From contig NZ_JALLIY010000001.1 in NCBI RefSeq assembly GCF_023242315.1, positions 372,001-436,000 on the forward strand: a stretch of DNA of 64,000 bases. Direction: 5' to 3'. The position numbers and the translations under genes were made by a program. The first letter of the stretch is position 1. Each line of letters opens with the position of its first letter. The stretch comes from Pseudomonas sp. MWU13-2105. GTDB taxonomy: Bacteria; Pseudomonadota; Gammaproteobacteria; Pseudomonadales; Pseudomonadaceae. Shown in pieces: positions 1 through 9,135 of the stretch. Under the pieces are notes generated by a model. It had not been told where the DNA came from. It did no database searches and was given only the letters and a program-made list of their open reading frames with translations.

Positions 1-1575
1 CCTGCCCTGGAAAGTCGCCAGGACACCGTCGGCCAACTCCAGGCCCATCTGCGCGAACATCATCGTCGCCACCACCCGCCCCAGGACCCCGAAGCCACCT
101 GGAACCGGCAACATCAGGACATTGAGCAACAGGTGCATGACGGCGAGAACGCCCTCCTTGACGGCTTGCAGATCGTGCTCGGTCTTGGACACCGCGATCG
201 CCCGGGTATTCAAGCGAAAACGCCAGGCGTAGAACTCCGCCAAGGCCTGGCCGGGGCTGAAATCGGCACGCGCCGGGCCATACTCGAAAATCAGCTCGTC
301 GATGCCCTCCCCCGACCAGAACCACTCGTAGACGTCGGCAAAAGTCGAGGTCCAGGTGACCGTCCCGGGCTTGCGGTGCGCCTTGATCCAGTGCCAGAAC
401 TGATGCTGCTGCTTGAACGCCAATGACGAGATCAACCAGTGCAGTCGCTTATGGGCGCTGTCTTTTTGCACTTGCGCCTTGAAATCCTTTTCGAACGCCG
501 CTTTTGAGTGGTGATAGCGCAAGGCGCCCTCCGGACGCTCGACACAGTAGCTGTAGAGCCCCTGGTGCCCGACGACCTCGAAGACCAGCAGCGGCAGGTA
601 AATGACCTGCAGGGGCTCATGCTCGATATCGAAGAGGTGCAGCAACTCGCTCTCGATGGATTCCAGCACCCGGTCCAGGCGGGCCTTCAGCCCCCCCGGC
701 AAACGCAGCGCGACATAACCGCCCTTGAGCCGGGGATGGGCCGTCGACAGCTCGTCCCTGAGGGTGACAAAGGCGCTGTAGCTCAGGCCCGTGGTGGCCG
801 ACTGGCGGGCCGAGTCATACACGCCGAAACCGATCTCGGCCCCGCTGAAGGCCTGCATGGACCGCTCCAGCGGCCCGTCGGCGTGCAGCGCCCGCTCGAC
901 ATGGGGCTTGAGCACGGCCCCGAGATTGAGCTCGCGGACGATCTCGACAAATTGCTCGGTCGAGAGCAACCAGCGTCGATCGTTGATATCGACCTTCTTG
1001 TCGAAGGAAATCCAGCGCCGCTTGAGGTTGGCGTAGTGGCTATCGGAAAAGGCGAAGTTCAGGCACGCGGCCTGCCACAAGGTCATGGTCAAGACGGTCA
1101 CCGTGCCGATCCGCCGCTCGAAGCTCTCCACCTCGACCAGAGGACCCTCGCCCTTGGGTTGGGGAACCTGCGCCTGCGCGTCGATCACGGTGTGCAGATA
1201 GGTGGTGTGCGGGTCGAGGTCCAGGCCCGAAACCTGTTTCAAACGTTCGCGCAGCGTTGCCAGGCCGGCGGCCTCGAAGGCCGAGACGACCTTCTCGCTC
1301 TCCGCGTCCAGTGCCGATCTGGCCGCCATCAGTTGCCGGTAGCGCCCCAGCCAGCTGCGCTGTTCGGCTTCATGCAACGGCCCCATGGCCGCCTTGAACG
1401 AGCTCGCCAGATGTTCGACGACCTGCTGCCGCGCCCAGCTCTGTTCGCAGTGCAGCAGGTCGGCGTCGCGCCGCAGAAAAGCCGACAACAAGGGGTCGTC
1501 GACCTCGGCGGGGGCCGGCGACGGGGTTTCGTCGCCGCTCTCGACATCCGTACTTTGTTCAACCGATAGGTTCAT
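1..1575 (-). CDS. DUF6543 (dermonecrotic-toxin-like) large protein, 5' part
   Basis: Open from an ATG at 1575 to the left edge with no stop, so 525 N-terminal residues are visible and the C-terminus lies outside. A strong ribosome site (AGGAAGG, about 1583-1589) sets the start. Visible landmarks are LLSAFLRRDADLL near the start, then LDLDPHTTYLHTVI, DKKVDINDRRWLL, and near the edge a hydrophobic helix pair around VMHLLLNVLMLPVPGGFGVLG. This layout resembles the DUF6543 domain of very large Pseudomonas proteins annotated as dermonecrotic-toxin-like, often 1000-2000 residues or more, some ending in leucine-rich or polymorphic toxin regions. There is no signal peptide. The family call is from remembered sequence style, not a search; the toxic activity, if any, would be in the missing part. 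Confidence 0.65.
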   Translation of the reverse strand, partial: MNLSVEQSTDVESGDETPSPAPAEVDDPLLSAFLRRDADLLHCEQSWARQQVVEHLASSFKAAMGPLHEAEQRSWLGRYRQLMAARSALDAESEKVVSAFEAAGLATLRERLKQVSGLDLDPHTTYLHTVIDAQAQVPQPKGEGPLVEVESFERRIGTVTVLTMTLWQAACLNFAFSDSHYANLKRRWISFDKKVDINDRRWLLSTEQFVEIVRELNLGAVLKPHVERALHADGPLERSMQAFSGAEIGFGVYDSARQSATTGLSYSAFVTLRDELSTAHPRLKGGYVALRLPGGLKARLDRVLESIESELLHLFDIEHEPLQVIYLPLLVFEVVGHQGLYSYCVERPEGALRYHHSKAAFEKDFKAQVQKDSAHKRLHWLISSLAFKQQHQFWHWIKAHRKPGTVTWTSTFADVYEWFWSGEGIDELIFEYGPARADFSPGQALAEFYAWRFRLNTRAIAVSKTEHDLQAVKEGVLAVMHLLLNVLMLPVPGGFGVLGRVVATMMFAQMGLELADGVLATFQGR

Positions 1576-1673
1576 GGCATGGCCTTCCTGATACGTCGTG
1601 GAAAGCCTCAGGTTATCCAGCCATTGATCCGTGACTGATCTACATAGATGTGGCGTGCCTTATATGGCGCGGT

Positions 1674-2576
1674 TCAGGCCACCCGGGCCGGCGTCGGTCG
1701 CAATACCGCCTTGGGTTTGCGGAACACCAGCACGTTGCCCGCCATCACCGCCACCAGCCCGAGCAGGGCCGGCGCACTCCAGTGATAACCCTCGGCATAG
1801 GCCGAGACATTCAATGCCACCAGCGGAAACAGCACCGTGCAGTAAGCAGCGCGTTCCGGGCCCATGCGCCCGACCAGGGTCAGGTAGGCGGTGAAGCCGA
1901 TCACCGAGCCCGGAATCACCAGGTACAGCAGCGAGCCGATATACCGCGTGTTCCATTCCATGGCGAACGGGATGCCCTGGACCAGGCAATAGGCGGCCAG
2001 CATCGTCGCGCCGTAGAGCATGCCCCAGGCATTGGTGGTCAGCGGCTTGAGCCCGGCCTTCTGTTGCAGGCTGGAGAGCAGGTTTCCGGCCGAGAAACAC
2101 ATGGTGCCGAGCAAGGCCAGCGCCAGCCCCAGCAGCGTGTGCGGGCCGGCGGTGTGCCCGGAGAGTTCCGGCCAGAACAGCAGGCCCAGGCCGAGCAAGC
2201 CGAGAGCGCCGCCCATCAGCACATTGCGCGCGATCTTCTGCTTGAAGAACACCCGCGCGTTCAGGGCATTCCACAAGGTCGCGGTGGAAAACACCACGGC
2301 CACCAAGCCACTGGGCACCCACTGGCTGGCGGTGAGAAAGCACATGAAGTTCAGGCAGAACAGGCACAGGCCCTGGGCCAGGCAGATCAGGTGACCGCGG
2401 CGGTTCATCGGTTGCAGGCGGCGGCTGAGCAGCAGCATGACGAACAGCACCAGCGCCGCCAGGCCGAAGCGATAGACGATGGAGACCGGAATCGCCACCA
2501 CCCCCAGTTGCAGTTTCAGGGCGATCCAGGTGGTGCCCCAGATCAATACGGTCAGCAGGTAGAGAAACAGGTTCAT
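1674..2576 (-). CDS. EamA/DMT-family inner-membrane exporter
   Basis: A 300-residue, very hydrophobic protein with about ten transmembrane helices in two EamA halves. It begins MNLFLYLLTVLIWGTTWIA, the usual first helix of drug/metabolite transporters; WGTTW and the later PSGLVAVVFSTATLWNAL stretch are typical of the family. I chose the ATG at 2576 because the longer open frame adds an arginine- and serine-rich tail that would not precede helix 1, and GGAG lies upstream of it. The family exports amino acids, metabolites or drugs; the substrate cannot be read from sequence. It is divergent from an AraC regulator 136 bp away, which is its likely controller. Confidence 0.88.
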   Translation of the reverse strand: MNLFLYLLTVLIWGTTWIALKLQLGVVAIPVSIVYRFGLAALVLFVMLLLSRRLQPMNRRGHLICLAQGLCLFCLNFMCFLTASQWVPSGLVAVVFSTATLWNALNARVFFKQKIARNVLMGGALGLLGLGLLFWPELSGHTAGPHTLLGLALALLGTMCFSAGNLLSSLQQKAGLKPLTTNAWGMLYGATMLAAYCLVQGIPFAMEWNTRYIGSLLYLVIPGSVIGFTAYLTLVGRMGPERAAYCTVLFPLVALNVSAYAEGYHWSAPALLGLVAVMAGNVLVFRKPKAVLRPTPARVA

Positions 2577-2712
2577 GCGGCGGACTCCGGAAGACAGGCC
2601 CCAGTGTCGGTGGGCGGCAGGTCTGGCGCTTGCAAAAACTTGCGCTTTTGTCGGCGCCGGGCTGTCAGGGCCCGGTCTACGGAGTAGGATGCAAGACGTT
2701 GGAGAACAGACC

Positions 2713-3588
2713 ATGCCCGCACTGGATACCCTGCAAGTCTTTCAAGCGCTGAGCCGCTCGCCCAATTCGCGCCTGGAGCACAGCGCGGAGCTCGGTGACG
2801 GCCTGGCCGCGGCCTTGTGGAGCAACCACCATGACGCCCAGGACTACGAGGCGCCCGGTCACCACACCCTGTCCTGCTATATCGCCGGCGGCACCGGGAC
2901 CTTTCGCCGTGATCGCCCGGACACCAAGGGCGGCCCGGACAAGCTCTGCATCCTGCCCGCCGAGCACCAGTCCGGTTGGGTGATCAATGGCAGTATCCGC
3001 CTGGCTCATTTGTACTTCAGTGCCGAACAGTTCGCGGTCGGTTGCGTGACGCTGCTGGACCGCGAGCCGCGTGAGCTGCAATTGCAGGAACATACCTTTC
3101 TCGACGACCCGCGGCAGGCCCGGCGTTTTCGCCAACTGATCGGCCTGAACTGGGACGAACCGGGGGAGCGCCTGCTCAGTAGCAGCCTGGCCCACGAGTT
3201 GCTCGGACATACCTTGCTCAACCAGGTGGGCATGCGCCAGGGCTTGCGCCTGAAAGGTGGCTTGGCCGCGCATCAGCGGCGCTTGTTGGTGGAGTACATC
3301 GACAGTCGCCTGGACCAGCCGTTGAGCCTGGGTGAGTTGGCCGGGTTGTGCGCGCTATCGGAATACCACTTTGCGCGGATGTTTCGTACCAGCTTCGGCC
3401 TGCCACCCCATCAGTATGTGCTGGCGCGGCGCCTGGAGCGGGCGCGGGTGCTGTTGCGCGGCGGCGCGCAGCCCCTTGGGGAGATCGCCCTGGCGTGCGG
3501 GTTTGCCAGTGCCAGCCACTTCGCCAATCGGTTTCGCCAGGTCCTGGGCGCTACGCCCGGCGAATACCGGCAGGCCTTCACCCACTAG
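2713..3588 (+). CDS. AraC-family transcriptional regulator
   Basis: 291 residues starting at MPALDTLQVF, preceded by GGAG at 2701. The N-terminal half looks like a cupin-type sensing domain (HHTLSCYIAGGTGTFRRD), and the last 100 residues hold two helix-turn-helix motifs: SLGELAGLCALSEYHFARMF and the second ending ACGFASASHFANRFRQVLG, followed by the TPGEYR signature. Upstream in-frame codons exist, but the peptide they encode overlaps the divergent transporter start and looks non-coding. Role: ligand-responsive regulator, inferred to act on the divergent EamA exporter. Confidence 0.9.
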   Translation: MPALDTLQVFQALSRSPNSRLEHSAELGDGLAAALWSNHHDAQDYEAPGHHTLSCYIAGGTGTFRRDRPDTKGGPDKLCILPAEHQSGWVINGSIRLAHLYFSAEQFAVGCVTLLDREPRELQLQEHTFLDDPRQARRFRQLIGLNWDEPGERLLSSSLAHELLGHTLLNQVGMRQGLRLKGGLAAHQRRLLVEYIDSRLDQPLSLGELAGLCALSEYHFARMFRTSFGLPPHQYVLARRLERARVLLRGGAQPLGEIALACGFASASHFANRFRQVLGATPGEYRQAFTH

Positions 3589-3611
3589 AGCCAGACACAA
3601 TCCCTGTGGCC

Positions 3612-3640
3612 CCCCGCTCCCACAGGTTATGCGGGGTTTT
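3612..3640 (+). terminator. Rho-independent terminator after the AraC gene
   Basis: CCCCGC (3612-3617) pairs with GCGGGG (3631-3636) and is followed by TTTT, 24 bp past the AraC stop. It separates this gene from the convergent dacB. Confidence 0.6.
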
Positions 3641-3655
3641 CAATAGCCTGTTTTC

Positions 3656-5179
3656 TCAATCGGACTTGTTGGCCAAGGCCATCACCACCTGGTCCTCCAC
3701 CGCCTTGACCTGCCGCCCCCCTACCATGTAGTTGTTGCTCAACATGGCAAATACCAGCGGTCGCCCATCCCGGCTGGTGACATAACCGGCCAACGACGAC
3801 ACGCCGCCCATGCTGCCGGTCTTGGCATGCAGGTTGTTCGCCGCCGCCGTGCCGCGCAGGCGTTTGCGCAAGGTGCCGCCGATCATCCGCTCGGGATTGC
3901 CGGCAACCGGCAGCGCCGCGTACCAGGCCTGGAACCAGGGCCGGCTGCGCACCGCCAGCAGCATGTCGCTGAGGGTCCGCGCCGATATCTGGTTACGCCG
4001 CGACAAACCGGAACCATCGAACTGCAGCAACTCCGCCGGCGACACCCCGTGCCCCTGCAGGAACGCGTTGACCGCTGCCACGCCCGCCGGCGCCGTCCCC
4101 ACCTGAGCCGTCTTGCGGCCCATGGACTTGAGCAGGATCTCCGCCATATTGTTGTTCGACAATTTGAGCAGTGGCGGCATCAGTTCCGCGAGAACCGGCG
4201 ACTGATGTTCGAGCAACGGCCGGGCCGAAGCCGGCGTGGCGACGCCCAGCAGGCTGCCGCCTTCCACCGTGATGCCCTGTTGGGCCAGGGCACTTCTGAA
4301 CAGGTCGGCCACCAGCCCGGTCGGTTCCCAGACACTGACCTGGGCGATACGCTCCGCGCCCTTGGGCAGCGCGCCGTCAATGCGCAGCAGGTTGCCGCCA
4401 TGGCCGCGACTGACCACCAGCGGACCGCCACGGCCGGTCTTGGCCCGATTGAGCACGTTCATATAACGGTTGGCCGGGGTGAAACTGACCCGCACCGGCT
4501 GGCGCGCGGTAGCGCCGGCACGCACGTTGACCAGGATCGAACCGACATCGAGGTCGGCGTTCGGCGACACGCTCAGCGCGGAAATCTGTGCCGAAAAATA
4601 CTGTTGCTCATCGTCACTGGACCAGTCGGCCCCCAACCGCTCATGGTCGAACGCCGTGTCATCGAGGACCAGCCGTCCGCGAATCCGCGTGATGCCTTTA
4701 CGCGCCAGCCCGGCCGCCAGGGCCTGGTAATCTTCCTGGCGCATGCTCGGGTCCCCCGTGCCGCGCAGGTACAGATCGCCCATCAGCACGTTGCCTTGCT
4801 GCACGCCGCTACTCAGCAACGTTGTGGAAAACCGATAGTCGGCGCCCAGGATCTCCATCGCCGCGGCGGTGGTCACCAGCTTGAGGCTGGAGGCCGGAAT
4901 CAGTCGACTTTGCGGGTTGTATTCACAGACCAGCTTGCCGGTGTTCGCCTCGCGCACCACCAGCGAGGTCATCGCACCTTGCAACGCCGGCGCGCGCAGG
5001 ACACTGTCGAGCCCGGCGCAAAAGGCCGAACGCGGCAACGGCAAGGGCAATTGCGCCGCTTGCAGGACCACCGTTCTCACCGGCTCGGGCGGCCGCGGCG
5101 CCTTGCTCGAACAGGCCGCCAGCAGCGCGCACAGCAGCAGTGCGCCCCCCTTGCCCATGAAACCGCGTACCGAACTCAT
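3656..5179 (-). CDS. dacB: D-alanyl-D-alanine carboxypeptidase/endopeptidase (PBP4)
   Basis: 507 residues with the three penicillin-binding motifs of family S13: SSLK (nucleophile Ser about 97, Lys about 100), SNN in LLKLSNNNMAEIL, and KTGS near the C-terminus (LHAKTGSMGGVSS). The large insertion between SxxK and SxN is typical of PBP4. It trims or cleaves peptidoglycan cross-links in the periplasm. The N-terminus ends in LLAAC with Cys about 23, a lipobox, so it is probably a lipoprotein. I use the ATG at 5179 (GAGG upstream); the longer frame starts with TTG and would delay the signal sequence. Convergent with the AraC gene, with no operon partner. Confidence 0.93.
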   Translation of the reverse strand: MSSVRGFMGKGGALLLCALLAACSSKAPRPPEPVRTVVLQAAQLPLPLPRSAFCAGLDSVLRAPALQGAMTSLVVREANTGKLVCEYNPQSRLIPASSLKLVTTAAAMEILGADYRFSTTLLSSGVQQGNVLMGDLYLRGTGDPSMRQEDYQALAAGLARKGITRIRGRLVLDDTAFDHERLGADWSSDDEQQYFSAQISALSVSPNADLDVGSILVNVRAGATARQPVRVSFTPANRYMNVLNRAKTGRGGPLVVSRGHGGNLLRIDGALPKGAERIAQVSVWEPTGLVADLFRSALAQQGITVEGGSLLGVATPASARPLLEHQSPVLAELMPPLLKLSNNNMAEILLKSMGRKTAQVGTAPAGVAAVNAFLQGHGVSPAELLQFDGSGLSRRNQISARTLSDMLLAVRSRPWFQAWYAALPVAGNPERMIGGTLRKRLRGTAAANNLHAKTGSMGGVSSLAGYVTSRDGRPLVFAMLSNNYMVGGRQVKAVEDQVVMALANKSD

Positions 5180-5358
5180 CTTGCGCCTCGAACTCAACCG
5201 GAAAAATACCAAGGAGCCGCTGCCGGAAGCCGCGGCTCGTCACTCATGAGGCACTTGGGAACAAGGGACTTATCGAGTCGACAGGGAGAATTATGCGGCA
5301 ATCCCGCCCCGGGAATCCATGCGCAAGCTACAGGTTTTCCAGGGACAGCATCTGTAGT

Positions 5359-6411
5359 TCAAGGCGCCAGCGTGGTGACGGAAAAACTATTGGCGTGAAA
5401 CAGCGGATCGGCCTTGGCTTCGCCCTTGGCGGTCGCCGCCTGGGTGAAGTCCATGGCCGGCAGGTAGACCTTGCGGCTCAGTGGGTCGAACGCCATGTTG
5501 TAGGCCATCGGCAAGGTGCTGATGCTGCCCAGTACACGGTAGTGATCGACATCCGTCTGTTCGACCAGCGTCAGGTTGGCGTCCACCCCGCTGGGGATGA
5601 CCAGCCGATGCCGCCCGGCATCCCAGGCCAGGGCGTTGACGTCCCGGGTGATCGGCAGGCTGGCCTTGACCGCGCCGTTCTCCAGGTCGGCCACGATCAG
5701 CCGTGGCTGTTCGCCGCGACAGGCAATGAACAGCCGCTGTCCCGGTTGGTCCTGGGCCAGGGCGCTGGGTTTCGGGCAACCCTCGAAGCTCCAGCTGTCG
5801 AGCACTTCGAAGGTGCTGGCGGAAAACCGCGCCACCTTGCCCTCGTCACGCATCGGCAGGAAGAAACTGCCATCGCCCTTGACCAGCAGCGGGTCGATCT
5901 TCTTCACGTCCAGTTCGTGGGCGGCGGTGATCCTTTCCTGTTTCGGATCGAAGACAAACAGCGTCGAACGATCCGCCCGCCGGCCACTGACGACGATCAC
6001 CTGGCCGGTACGCGGTTCGTACACCGCGCTGTTGAGGTTGCTCCGGGCCACCGCGATACGCTTGAGCAGCTTGAGACTCGACAGCTCGACAACGCCGAGG
6101 CTGCCGTCGGTGTTGAGCACGAACAGGCGATTGCGTTCGGGCACGAACACCACGGCATTGGCACCCTGCGAATGCCCGATAGTTTTCACCAGGCGTTGTT
6201 TCGCCACGTCGAACACACTCAGGCCGTTTTCCCGCCGGGCCAGAAACAGGTAGGGCCGGGTCGGGTCGAGGGCGGCGAAGCCCCAGCTGTCGCCGGAGCC
6301 GGGCAAGCGGACCTGATGCTCACGCTGGTACAGGCGCCCGTCATCGGCTGCCGCCGCCAGGCCGGCCGCGCCCAGGGTCAGGGCCAACAAAACCGCACTG
6401 AGTCTTTTCAT
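5359..6411 (-). CDS. Periplasmic YVTN-like beta-propeller protein coupled to a TonB receptor
   Basis: 350 residues with a clear Sec signal peptide (MKRLSAVLLALTLGAAGLAAA). The rest is a chain of short repeating beta-rich units such as LFVLNTDGSLGVVELSSLKL and LIVADLENGAVKASLPI, the pattern of a six- or seven-bladed YVTN-type propeller. Its ATG overlaps the stop of the TonB-dependent receptor by one base (TGATG), so the two are translationally coupled and in the same operon as the FecI/FecR-like pair. I infer a periplasmic helper of that iron or siderophore route, perhaps substrate binding or release. No catalytic motif is visible and I do not know a characterised homologue. Confidence 0.75.
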   Translation of the reverse strand: MKRLSAVLLALTLGAAGLAAAADDGRLYQREHQVRLPGSGDSWGFAALDPTRPYLFLARRENGLSVFDVAKQRLVKTIGHSQGANAVVFVPERNRLFVLNTDGSLGVVELSSLKLLKRIAVARSNLNSAVYEPRTGQVIVVSGRRADRSTLFVFDPKQERITAAHELDVKKIDPLLVKGDGSFFLPMRDEGKVARFSASTFEVLDSWSFEGCPKPSALAQDQPGQRLFIACRGEQPRLIVADLENGAVKASLPITRDVNALAWDAGRHRLVIPSGVDANLTLVEQTDVDHYRVLGSISTLPMAYNMAFDPLSRKVYLPAMDFTQAATAKGEAKADPLFHANSFSVTTLAP

Positions 6412-8861
6412 CAGAACTCCAGGGTGCTGGAAACCGACACCTGCCGCGCATCGCCCATGGACACGAAGAGCTGGCTGACCGCCGAGGTGTAGTAGACCTT
6501 GTTGAACAGGTTCTTCACGTTGAGCTGGAACTTGACCTTCTGCCCTTCGACCTGGGTGTCATAGGTGGCAAAGGCGTCGGCCACGGTATAGCCCGGCAGG
6601 TCGAAGGTGTTGGCCGCATCCCCGGTGCGATGGCCGACATAACGCGCCCCGGCACCGGCGCGCAGCTTGTCGCCGCCGCCCATGATCGAGCCAAAGTCGT
6701 AGACCGCCGACAGCGAGCCGGCGTTCTTCGCCACGTTTTGCAGGCGGTTGCCCTGGTAATTGGCGTCCTGGGTGACCTGGGCATCGGTGTAGGCGTAACT
6801 GCCGATCAGGCTCCAACGCTCGCTCAACTGACCGCTGGCATCCAGTTCCAGCCCGCGCGAGCGAACCTGGCCGGCCACGCTGTATTGCGTGGTCAGGCCG
6901 TCGGCGACGGACACCAGAACGTTGCGCTTGTGGATATCGAAGATCGCCGCCGTGGCAGTGATGCGTCCGGGGATATCCAGCTTGGTGCCGATTTCCCAGG
7001 CCTTGGACTGTTCCGGTTCAAGCGAGCCGTCGAGCACCAGGCGGGTATTGCTGGTCAGCGCCAACGGGGCGATGGTGGAGTTGGGCTTGAAGGATTCGGT
7101 GTAGCTGCCATAGAACGACAGCTCGTCGCTGTAGCGATACACCAGGCCGGCGCGTGGCACGAACTTCTCGCCGTTGCCGTTGGTGTTGACCTGGAACGGC
7201 CGGCCCTTGCCCGCGTATTGGTCGTACATCTGGAAGCGGCCGCCGGCCACCAGGATCCACTGGTCGTTGAGGTGGATCGAGTCCTGGGCAAACAACGAGT
7301 CGCTGCGCAGCAGGTCGGTCTGGTCGCTGTCCTTGGCGCTGACGGTGGAGCCCGGGACTTCGCGGCCATAGACCGGGTCCAGGTAGTTGAAGGTGGTCAA
7401 CGGACTCTGGCGGATCAGGTTGGAGCGGTAGATCTTGCGGTACTCGTCGTCGACACCGAACACCAGGTCATGCTGCATGCCGGCCACATCGACCTTGCCG
7501 TCGAGGCTGGCGGTGGTGAAGCGGTCAGTGGTCAGCGCGCCCTGGGTGCCATCCATGCTGCGCACCAGGGTGCCGTTGGCCGGGTTGACCGAGACCACCC
7601 GGACCTGGCTGGCATCGTAGGTTTCGCGGTTCCAGCTATAGCCGAAGTGGGCCTTCCAGTTGTCGTTCAAATCGTGGTCGGCTTCGAAATGGACCAGGTC
7701 CGAACGTCCTTCCATATTGTTGAACGGCTCATCCAGCCGGCGATCCTTGGGAATCGCCAGCGGGTGGTTGGTCCGCGGGTCGATGGCCGTGCCACGGTCG
7801 AACGGGGTCAGGAACTCGCGGTGTTCGTAGGACAGCAGCAGCTTGGTGGTCTCGCCGAACCAGGCCAGGGACGGGGCGATCAGGGTCTCGCGGTGGGCGC
7901 CGAAGTTGCGCCAGTAATCTTCGTCCTCACGGTCAAGGACCATGCGATAGGCCAACCCGGAATCGCCGAGGGCACCGGTACTGTCGAGGCTGCCGCCGCT
8001 GCCATTCTTGCCGGAGCCATAGGTCGAGCCGCGCAGGGTCACGGCGTTGTACTGCTCCAGCTGCGGTTTCTTGCTGACCAGGTTGACCACCCCGCCCGGG
8101 TCCTGGATGCCGTAGAGCAAGGAGGCCGGGCCCTTGAGCACTTCGACCCGCTCGGTGCTGGCGTTCAGCGCGCGGCCCTGCACCAGCGGCATGCCGTCCT
8201 GCATGATCGAACCGTTGCGGTTGTCGCCGAAGCCGCGAATCATCACCGCGTCCTGGGTGCCGCCGAGGGTGTTGGCCTGGGTGATGCCACTGATGTTGTT
8301 CAGCGCATCGTCGAGGTTGCGCGGGGTCTGGTCACGCAGGACCTGGGCCGAGACCACGTTGATGCTCTGCGGGATTTCCTGCAGCGAGGCGCTGGAACGG
8401 GATACCGAGGTGACTTGCGGCGGCTGGTAGCTGGTGGCGGAGGCCTGCGGGTTGCCGTTGATGGTGGTCGCGCCGAGGTTCAGGGCGCCCGCGGTCGGCA
8501 AGGGTTCGAGGGCCAGGGTGTGCTCGTCGGTGCGGCGGAAGGTGAAGCCGGAATTGCTCAGCAGCCGTTGCATGGCCTGCTCGGCGCTCATCTGTCCGTT
8601 GAGCGCCGGGGCTTGATGGCCGTAGGCGGCTTCATCGGTGTAGACCACGCTCAGGCCGGTGACCCGGCTGAAGTCGCTCAGGGCCTGGGGCAACGGTTTG
8701 GCGGCGATGGCGAAGTTGAACTGCGCGCTGTGCTGCGCGGCGGACTCGGCCGCCAGGGCCACGCCCAGAGGCAACGAGGCCAACCCCGACACCGCCAGCG
8801 CCGACGCGCCGAACCAGCGTTTGACCGAACTGCCTGCCACCGATTTTGCCCTGGACTTCAT
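6411..8861 (-). CDS. TonB-dependent ferric-siderophore receptor with N-terminal signalling (STN) domain
   Basis: 816 residues from the ATG at 8861; an ATG ten codons earlier has no ribosome site. Signal peptide to about residue 38 (GVALAAES), then a secretin/TonB N-terminal signalling domain (about 48-105: AKPLPQALSDFSRVTGLSVVY), a plug (IRGFGDNRNGSIMQDGMPL, GPASLLYG, PGGVVNLVSKKP) and a 22-strand barrel ending in phenylalanine (VSVSSTLEF). The STN domain marks it as a transducer that signals through the FecR-like protein encoded upstream. The plug and barrel resemble hydroxamate-type (FhuE/FoxA/FpvA-like) receptors, but the ligand cannot be named. It is third in the sigma/anti-sigma operon and overlaps the propeller gene. 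Confidence 0.92.
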   Translation of the reverse strand: MKSRAKSVAGSSVKRWFGASALAVSGLASLPLGVALAAESAAQHSAQFNFAIAAKPLPQALSDFSRVTGLSVVYTDEAAYGHQAPALNGQMSAEQAMQRLLSNSGFTFRRTDEHTLALEPLPTAGALNLGATTINGNPQASATSYQPPQVTSVSRSSASLQEIPQSINVVSAQVLRDQTPRNLDDALNNISGITQANTLGGTQDAVMIRGFGDNRNGSIMQDGMPLVQGRALNASTERVEVLKGPASLLYGIQDPGGVVNLVSKKPQLEQYNAVTLRGSTYGSGKNGSGGSLDSTGALGDSGLAYRMVLDREDEDYWRNFGAHRETLIAPSLAWFGETTKLLLSYEHREFLTPFDRGTAIDPRTNHPLAIPKDRRLDEPFNNMEGRSDLVHFEADHDLNDNWKAHFGYSWNRETYDASQVRVVSVNPANGTLVRSMDGTQGALTTDRFTTASLDGKVDVAGMQHDLVFGVDDEYRKIYRSNLIRQSPLTTFNYLDPVYGREVPGSTVSAKDSDQTDLLRSDSLFAQDSIHLNDQWILVAGGRFQMYDQYAGKGRPFQVNTNGNGEKFVPRAGLVYRYSDELSFYGSYTESFKPNSTIAPLALTSNTRLVLDGSLEPEQSKAWEIGTKLDIPGRITATAAIFDIHKRNVLVSVADGLTTQYSVAGQVRSRGLELDASGQLSERWSLIGSYAYTDAQVTQDANYQGNRLQNVAKNAGSLSAVYDFGSIMGGGDKLRAGAGARYVGHRTGDAANTFDLPGYTVADAFATYDTQVEGQKVKFQLNVKNLFNKVYYTSAVSQLFVSMGDARQVSVSSTLEF

Positions 8862-9011
8862 GTGTGCCTGACCCGTATGTAGAGAAACCATTAATGCGAA
8901 TGAATCGCACTTTCAACCACTACACGGATTGGCTCCGGGTTTACCTCACCTTTATTTTGAAAATATTTTTATGCCGCGGTGCCGCCGCACAAACCGCTGG
9001 CCTGACACGGC

Positions 9012-9117
9012 CCCTGCGGGAGCCGGCTGGTCGGGACGCCGCACCGCAGCGATGGGGCCAGTGAATCTTGCATCGCCTATTCGGCCGCCATCGCCGGCAA
9101 GCCGGCTCCTGCACGGG
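9012..9117. repeat. REP-type inverted pair
   Basis: Outer arms CTGCGGGAGCCGGCT and AGCCGGCTCCTGCACGGG face each other across about 75 bp in the gap between the fecR-like and receptor genes. It could attenuate readthrough between sigma/anti-sigma and receptor. Confidence 0.65.
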
Positions 9118-9135
9118 ACGGTGTTGTCTGGGGGA

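Noticed and set aside
508..1569. 353-codon plus-strand frame at the left end
   Set aside because: It is the reverse of the DUF6543 gene, which has the good ribosome site and a protein-like composition.
6630..8882. 750-codon open frame on the plus strand
   Set aside because: Antisense to the TonB receptor; shadow composition, no ribosome site or family motif.
8880..8905. Possible Fur box before the TonB receptor
   Set aside because: TGCGATTCATTCGCA has short arms and poor agreement with the Fur consensus; the box at 10791-10807 is far better and covers the operon.
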